Of a stretch of DNA of 18,299 bases, positions 14,848 through 18,299 are shown in pieces (within the stretch, counting starts at the first letter, position 1; each line of letters begins with the position of its first letter). This DNA is from Halonatronomonas sp051745425 (GTDB lineage Bacteria; Bacillota; Halanaerobiia; Halanaerobiales; Halarsenatibacteraceae), in the NCBI GenBank assembly GCA_051745425.1, contig JBNJEB010000024.1, positions 1-18,299 on the forward strand, read 5' to 3'. The notes beneath the pieces were generated by a model, which did no database searches, was not told the DNA's origin, and was given only the letters and a program-made list of their open reading frames with translations. A program made the translations under genes and the position numbers.

Positions 14848-16005
14848 ATGAAATTAAAAAATCAATTTATAATAGCCCTGGTATTTGCAATAATATTTTT
14901 ATTCATAGCCGGGTTTAATAGCAATCAGGTTCAGGCAATAGAAATTGGCGGAGAGTTTAATTTGAATCTAAATTTTAATTATTCAGCAGATGGTGATTTA
15001 ACTACAGGGTTTGCCGGTTCAACTGAGCTGGAATTTTATCTTCCGGAAACAGCAAAGATTGAGCCAAGACTTGTAACCCAGGGTTCATTGATAGAAGGTG
15101 GAGAGACTAACTTTAATTTTAAGTATCTTTATCTCCGAAGAAGATTTAATAATAGCCACTTAACACTGGGGCGTCAGCCAGTCTCCTGGTCATATGGAGC
15201 AGTTATTAATCCCTATGATTATGGCTTTTCCATTGAAGATTTGGCCGGGGAGACATTAACACCAGGGATAGATGGAGTTCGATATTTTTATAGCCTTGGC
15301 GCAGGTAGAAGTCTTCAGGCAGTAATTGACTGGCCAGAATACAGTTCAGATTTAGATGAATTAGGATTTGGAGCCAGATTTCGGCTCCCTGGCCAGGGCT
15401 ATGACTTAAGTTTTAATTTAGCCAGTCAGGGAATATCTTATTTAGACACTATCGAAGATCAGCCGATTTTATTAGAAGATAGTTTAACCAGAGCCGGTTT
15501 GACTTATAGCGGAGATATTGGAGAACTAGGGGTTTATGGTGCTGCAGGTTATTACAGGTTAAATGACAATAAAATAGATGATTGGGTAATCCAACTTGGC
15601 CTTGACTATAGCTGGATAATAGGTGAATTTGGAAATAGGCAGATAATGTTTCAGGGAGAATATTTAAGATTTATTCAGAATGACCTTGATATGACCGCTC
15701 TCTTAGGATTGGCTTTATCAGATCAATTATTAGGTGAGCAGATACTAGAAGATGGAATGGTCGGAGGAGAAACCTTTACTGCCAGAGATCTTTTTATTTT
15801 AAATCTTAGCACTAATTTAGATAGCTTTACTAATTTAGGTATAGCCCTGCTTGGCGAAACAGAAAACAAAAATTTAATGGTAACTCCTTATTATGTCAGT
15901 GATCTCGGTGGAGGTCTTGAATTTAATCTTAGTGGGAATATTGGTCTGGATAGTGCCAGTGAAGTTAATATTGGAATCTCAGCAGGAATGACTTATTACT
16001 TTTAA
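14848..16005 (+). CDS. Predicted outer-membrane beta-barrel protein
   Basis: The 385-residue protein starts with a signal peptide (hydrophobic stretch FIIALVFAIIFLFIAGF, likely cut after VQA at residue 30). The mature part is rich in alternating polar/hydrophobic strands with many aromatic residues and ends MTYYF, a C-terminal aromatic signal typical of proteins inserted by the BAM machinery. LTLGRQPVSWSYGAVINPYDY (around residues 106-126) resembles the GRQ...W...NP.D segment of DUF1302-type and alginate-export-like barrels. I use the ATG at 14848, which has AAAGGGG upstream; a TTG at 14833 is less likely. The gene ends the ABC/LolA-like cluster and supports an outer membrane in this organism. 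The specific substrate is unknown. Confidence 0.8.
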   Translation: MKLKNQFIIALVFAIIFLFIAGFNSNQVQAIEIGGEFNLNLNFNYSADGDLTTGFAGSTELEFYLPETAKIEPRLVTQGSLIEGGETNFNFKYLYLRRRFNNSHLTLGRQPVSWSYGAVINPYDYGFSIEDLAGETLTPGIDGVRYFYSLGAGRSLQAVIDWPEYSSDLDELGFGARFRLPGQGYDLSFNLASQGISYLDTIEDQPILLEDSLTRAGLTYSGDIGELGVYGAAGYYRLNDNKIDDWVIQLGLDYSWIIGEFGNRQIMFQGEYLRFIQNDLDMTALLGLALSDQLLGEQILEDGMVGGETFTARDLFILNLSTNLDSFTNLGIALLGETENKNLMVTPYYVSDLGGGLEFNLSGNIGLDSASEVNIGISAGMTYYF

Positions 16006-16019
16006 CTGGAAATTTTTTC

Positions 16020-16035
16020 GTGACTGGTGTATAAT
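16020..16035 (+). promoter_or_regulatory. Promoter of the BTAD regulator with a GTGACTGG element
   Basis: A perfect -10 TATAAT (16030-16035) lies 58 bases before the regulator gene. No good -35 is seen at 17-18 bp. Two bases before the -10 sits GTGACTGG (16020-16027), the same eight bases that open the direct-repeat array at 17398. A promoter with a weak -35 and an adjacent activator site is the pattern expected for a regulator that controls itself. Confidence 0.55.
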
Positions 16036-16093
16036 AAATATGTAGAAAACTTTATATTAATCCATATTAACTCACAGAGAGTGGGGCGATTTT

Positions 16094-17326
16094 ATGGTGG
16101 GAGACTCTAATCTTAAAATCTTTACATTGGGCAGATTTTTAGTTAGCAAAAATGATGACATCATATCTGATGAGACTACCTATTCTAATAAGTTGTGGGA
16201 ATTATTCCAGTATCTTTTAAGTCACCCAGGTAAAATTCTGCCTATGGAAAAGATTATTGATGAACTTGAATTTGATCTGGAGATGCTTGATGCCAAGAAT
16301 GCACTGGAAAATAGAGTTTACAGGCTTAGAAAATTACTGGCAAAAGGAGAAAAATATCAGGCTGGCAAATATATTATATTTAAGCAGGGTGGTTATTCAT
16401 TAAACTGGCAGGCCGATTATTGGTGTGATGTTCTGGAGTTTAAAAGACGCTACTATAATGGAGAAGAATTGGCTACTAATGGTGATAAAGAAGATGCTTT
16501 AAATGAGTATTTACCTGCTCTAGATCTTTATAAAGGTGATTACCTAAATACCCGTGCAAACAAGCACTGGGTAGTGGCACCAAGGATCCAATATAAACAG
16601 ATTTATCTTGATACCCTCAAAAAAGCAACAAATTTACTAGAAGAATTCAATGAATATAAAGAAATAGAAAATTTGTGTCGTGATGCTATTCAGCATGAAC
16701 CCTTTGAAGAAACACCCCATTATCTTCTAATCATTTCATTGATAAACCAGGGTCATAAACGAGAGGCTAAGTTACATTATGAATTTGTAAAATCTCTTTA
16801 TGCTGATCAGGTTGAAGAACCTTTTCCTGATTTATTTGAAAAATTTAATAGCGATTCAAATTATAAAATTACTTTGAATAATAATGGAATTATTAAGCAT
16901 GAATGTAAAGATAAAAGCATCTATGATATAGATAAAATCAAGAGTGAATTAGGAATATCATACAGGGTCTCAGATAAAAAGTTTATTCCAGCAGAGATCT
17001 GTTGTGATTTTGCTGATTTTTTGGTTAAAAATCAACAAAGATATGATGGTGGTTTATATATGGCTTCGATAGCTCTTGAATTTTGTCAGGGCGAGGAAGA
17101 AGATAAAATCAGAGAGCTTTATATTAACAAATTAAAAAGCATTATTATTAGAAACATGCGCAGCAGTGATGTAATATGTGAATGGACAGAGCAGCAGTTT
17201 ATTGTATTTTTCTCTTCTATTCAAGAAGATAAAGTAAAAGATATTCTTTCCAGGCTTAAAAAAAGTTATTATGATGTTGAAGATATAGATGGCACTGTAC
17301 TTAACACTAATTATAGAAAACTTTAA
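16094..17326 (+). CDS. SARP/BTAD-type transcriptional regulator with degenerate C-terminal GGDEF-like region
   Basis: This 410-residue protein opens with an OmpR-type winged helix (about residues 7-105: LKIFTLGRFLVS, then LWELFQYLLSHPGKILPMEKIIDEL, ALENRVYRLRKLL and IIFKQGGYSLN). A helical BTAD domain follows (about 110-250), including the CRDAIQHEPFEETPHYLLIISLINQGHKREAKLHYEFV segment. This pair is the core of the SARP/AfsR family, whose members bind direct repeats near the -35 and recruit RNA polymerase. The C-terminal part (about 315-400), with MRSSDVICEWTEQQFIVFFSS, resembles the second half of GGDEF domains (RxSDxIxRWGxxxFxVL) but has no GGDEF motif, so it is probably a sensing or dimer domain. 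ATG start; ribosome binding site GTGGGG is weak. Directly downstream lie repeats that fit a SARP operator. Confidence 0.82.
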   Translation: MVGDSNLKIFTLGRFLVSKNDDIISDETTYSNKLWELFQYLLSHPGKILPMEKIIDELEFDLEMLDAKNALENRVYRLRKLLAKGEKYQAGKYIIFKQGGYSLNWQADYWCDVLEFKRRYYNGEELATNGDKEDALNEYLPALDLYKGDYLNTRANKHWVVAPRIQYKQIYLDTLKKATNLLEEFNEYKEIENLCRDAIQHEPFEETPHYLLIISLINQGHKREAKLHYEFVKSLYADQVEEPFPDLFEKFNSDSNYKITLNNNGIIKHECKDKSIYDIDKIKSELGISYRVSDKKFIPAEICCDFADFLVKNQQRYDGGLYMASIALEFCQGEEEDKIRELYINKLKSIIIRNMRSSDVICEWTEQQFIVFFSSIQEDKVKDILSRLKKSYYDVEDIDGTVLNTNYRKL

Positions 17327-17371
17327 AAAATCTGATATTTTATTGAAATTTATAAAATAATATTAGTACTG

Positions 17372-17397
17372 ATAGCCCCTTAAGGGGCTATTTTTTT
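17372..17397 (+). terminator. Rho-independent terminator after the regulator gene
   Basis: ATAGCCCC and GGGGCTAT pair around TTAA, followed by a run of seven T (17391-17397, the first also closing the stem). It isolates the regulator transcript from the repeat array and the genes downstream. Confidence 0.92.
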
Positions 17398-17398
17398 G

Positions 17399-17459
17399 TG
17401 ACTGGGATATGACTGAGAAATGACTGAAATCAAATTAACATAAGAGTGATTTATGACTA
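17399..17459 (+). repeat. 11-bp-phased TGACTG direct repeats, candidate SARP operator
   Basis: TGACTG occurs at 17399, 17410 and 17421, exactly 11 bp apart, with A/G-rich spacers, and TGACTA occurs at 17454, 33 bp after the third and so still in phase. The repeats lie between the regulator terminator and the next genes. SARP regulators are known to bind short direct repeats in 11-bp register, usually with the last repeat about 8 bp before the -10. A weak -10 (TAACAT, 17436-17441) lies exactly 8 bp after the third heptamer TGACTGA. The function is inferred; the repeats are directly visible. Confidence 0.7.
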
Positions 17460-17478
17460 ACGTTAATTTATTTTATTA

Positions 17479-17484
17479 TATAAT
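17479..17484 (+). promoter_or_regulatory. -10 element before the small gene at 17526
   Basis: A perfect TATAAT lies 41 bases before the GTG start. No -35 is found at 17 bp; ATGACT at 17453-17458, which overlaps the fourth repeat, is 20 bp away. A promoter lacking a proper -35 fits activator-dependent use, but TAACAT at 17436 is an alternative -10. Confidence 0.45.
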
Positions 17485-17525
17485 CAAGTTAGATTAAAGC
17501 TAAATTTATTCAGGAGGGGGTCGAG

Positions 17526-17780
17526 GTGAATAAACTGCCAGAAAATAAGAAATCAGATCAGAGCCCAGCATATTTTTTAATAAAAATTAACTTTAGACAG
17601 TCTGCCTCGATTCAAGGTGAGATTGAATGGTTGAATCAGGATAGAAGGCAGGTTAGATCCTTTAGAAGTTTCTTAGAATTAGTTACATTAATAAGTGATG
17701 CACTGGATACTATTGGTTATCCTGATGCAGAGTATAGTTTTAGAAGATGGCAAGAAAATGATGAAGATATAACAGTATGA
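17526..17780 (+). CDS. Small conserved-looking hypothetical protein (84 aa)
   Basis: The start is GTG with CAGGAGGGGG about 6-12 bases upstream, a strong ribosome binding site, and the stop is TGA. The protein has no signal peptide or membrane segment. Its core, FLIKINFRQSASIQGEIEWLNQDRRQVRSFRSFLELVTLISDAL, looks like a compact alpha/beta unit; similar short proteins with an FRQ.AS.QG..EW segment and an FRS.LEL helix occur in other Firmicutes as far as I recall, without assigned function. It follows the repeat array and precedes a secreted protein by 28 bases, so the two probably share a transcript under the BTAD regulator. No function is claimed. Confidence 0.75.
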   Translation: MNKLPENKKSDQSPAYFLIKINFRQSASIQGEIEWLNQDRRQVRSFRSFLELVTLISDALDTIGYPDAEYSFRRWQENDEDITV

Positions 17781-17808
17781 AAATCACATAAGGGGGGATC
17801 TAAAGGGG

Positions 17809-18299
17809 ATGAAAAAGATATATGCTTTAGTTATAATATTTATTTTGACTTTGTTTCTATTAGTTATTGGCAGCGGCAGCCCGCTTATGGCCCAGTCCTC
17901 TCCTAATGATTTAAATAAAATTAATTTTGCTTCCTTTAAAACTTACACAGATAAGATAACAAGAGAAATACCGATTATCTTATCAACTAAATATTTAGAT
18001 TCTGGTGAAATATATGCCAGTATCGAGGGAGATATTATTGATTTTGAAAGCTCTAGAACACTAACTGGGGACAGGCTGCAGTTTAAGACCGAGTCTATGC
18101 TAGAGCCAGAATTTATCTTTGATCAGCCAGTCTTTATTGATTTACAGGATAGTATAATTGATCATAATGGCAGGCAAGGAGCTTTGTTAAGTCTAATTTT
18201 CACTGTCTATCCAGAGGACCTTCCAGGTGATTATGAAACTATTCTAATATTTAGGGAAGATCCAGAAGCTGAGGAAGGCCTTGAAATTGAGTTATCCCT
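17809..18299 (+). CDS. Secreted protein of unknown family, cut by the window end
   Basis: The frame starts at ATG 17809 with AAGGGGGG about 10 bases upstream, stays open for 163 codons and leaves the window. An N-terminal signal peptide is clear: basic MKK, a hydrophobic core to about residue 20, and a likely cut after LMA (residue 28). The mature part is rich in beta strands, with FDQPVFIDLQDSIIDHNGRQGALLSLIFTVYPEDLPGDYETILIF. The PGDYETIL stretch resembles the end of Ig-like strands in surface or fimbria-like proteins, but I do not recognise a family. It lies 28 bases after the 84-aa gene and is probably in the same operon. Confidence 0.8.
   Translation, partial: MKKIYALVIIFILTLFLLVIGSGSPLMAQSSPNDLNKINFASFKTYTDKITREIPIILSTKYLDSGEIYASIEGDIIDFESSRTLTGDRLQFKTESMLEPEFIFDQPVFIDLQDSIIDHNGRQGALLSLIFTVYPEDLPGDYETILIFREDPEAEEGLEIELS

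Noticed and set aside
1..18299. CRISPR arrays, tRNA or rRNA genes, insertion sequences and attachment sites
   Set aside because: I saw no regular spacer-repeat array, no cloverleaf-like sequence, no transposase-like protein and no flanking duplications.

Overview
The window looks like a chromosomal piece of an anaerobic, AT-rich, low-GC Gram-positive-lineage bacterium that has an outer membrane, most like the Halanaerobiales (inference from gene content; no search was run). The Firmicutes signals are the rpsF-ssb-rpsR-yybS-rplI order, DUF951 next to ychF, and strong AGGAGG ribosome binding sites. The outer-membrane signals are a LolA-like lipoprotein-sorting protein and a predicted beta-barrel protein ending in aromatic residues. 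All genes lie on the + strand.

Layout. (1) 1-3238: the tail of gcvT, then gcvH, gcvPA and gcvPB (glycine cleavage system with a two-part P protein), closed by a strong terminator. (2) 3336-5220: a TPR protein with a C-terminal membrane anchor, a DUF951 protein and the ATPase YchF. (3) 5242-7894: a strong promoter, a structured leader that may be an S6:S18 autoregulatory element, then rpsF, ssb, rpsR, yybS, rplI and a terminator. (4) 7987-9459: two tandem peroxiredoxin genes, each with its own promoter, dyad operator and terminator. Each carries an in-frame UGA exactly where the peroxidatic cysteine should be, so both are read as selenoproteins. Plain ORF calling truncates both. (5) 9458-10539: azlC-azlD, a branched-chain amino acid exporter. 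(6) 10590-16005: an ABC ATPase, two FtsX-type permeases, a LolA-like periplasmic protein and a beta-barrel protein, which together look like an envelope-spanning lipid or lipoprotein transport system. (7) 16021-18299: a SARP/BTAD-type regulator, a terminator, an array of 11-bp-phased direct repeats, then a small 84-aa protein and a secreted protein cut by the window end.

Three points stand out. The two Sec-peroxiredoxin genes carry matching hairpins just after the UGA, with compensatory base changes between copies, which supports real SECIS elements. The canonical resolving cysteine is replaced by threonine in both proteins. Downstream of the BTAD regulator there are three TGACTG repeats spaced exactly 11 bp apart plus an in-phase fourth copy, and the regulator's own promoter carries the same GTGACTGG sequence; this resembles the direct-repeat operators of SARP regulators and suggests a local regulon with autoregulation. 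No gene-free stretch exceeds 300 bases.
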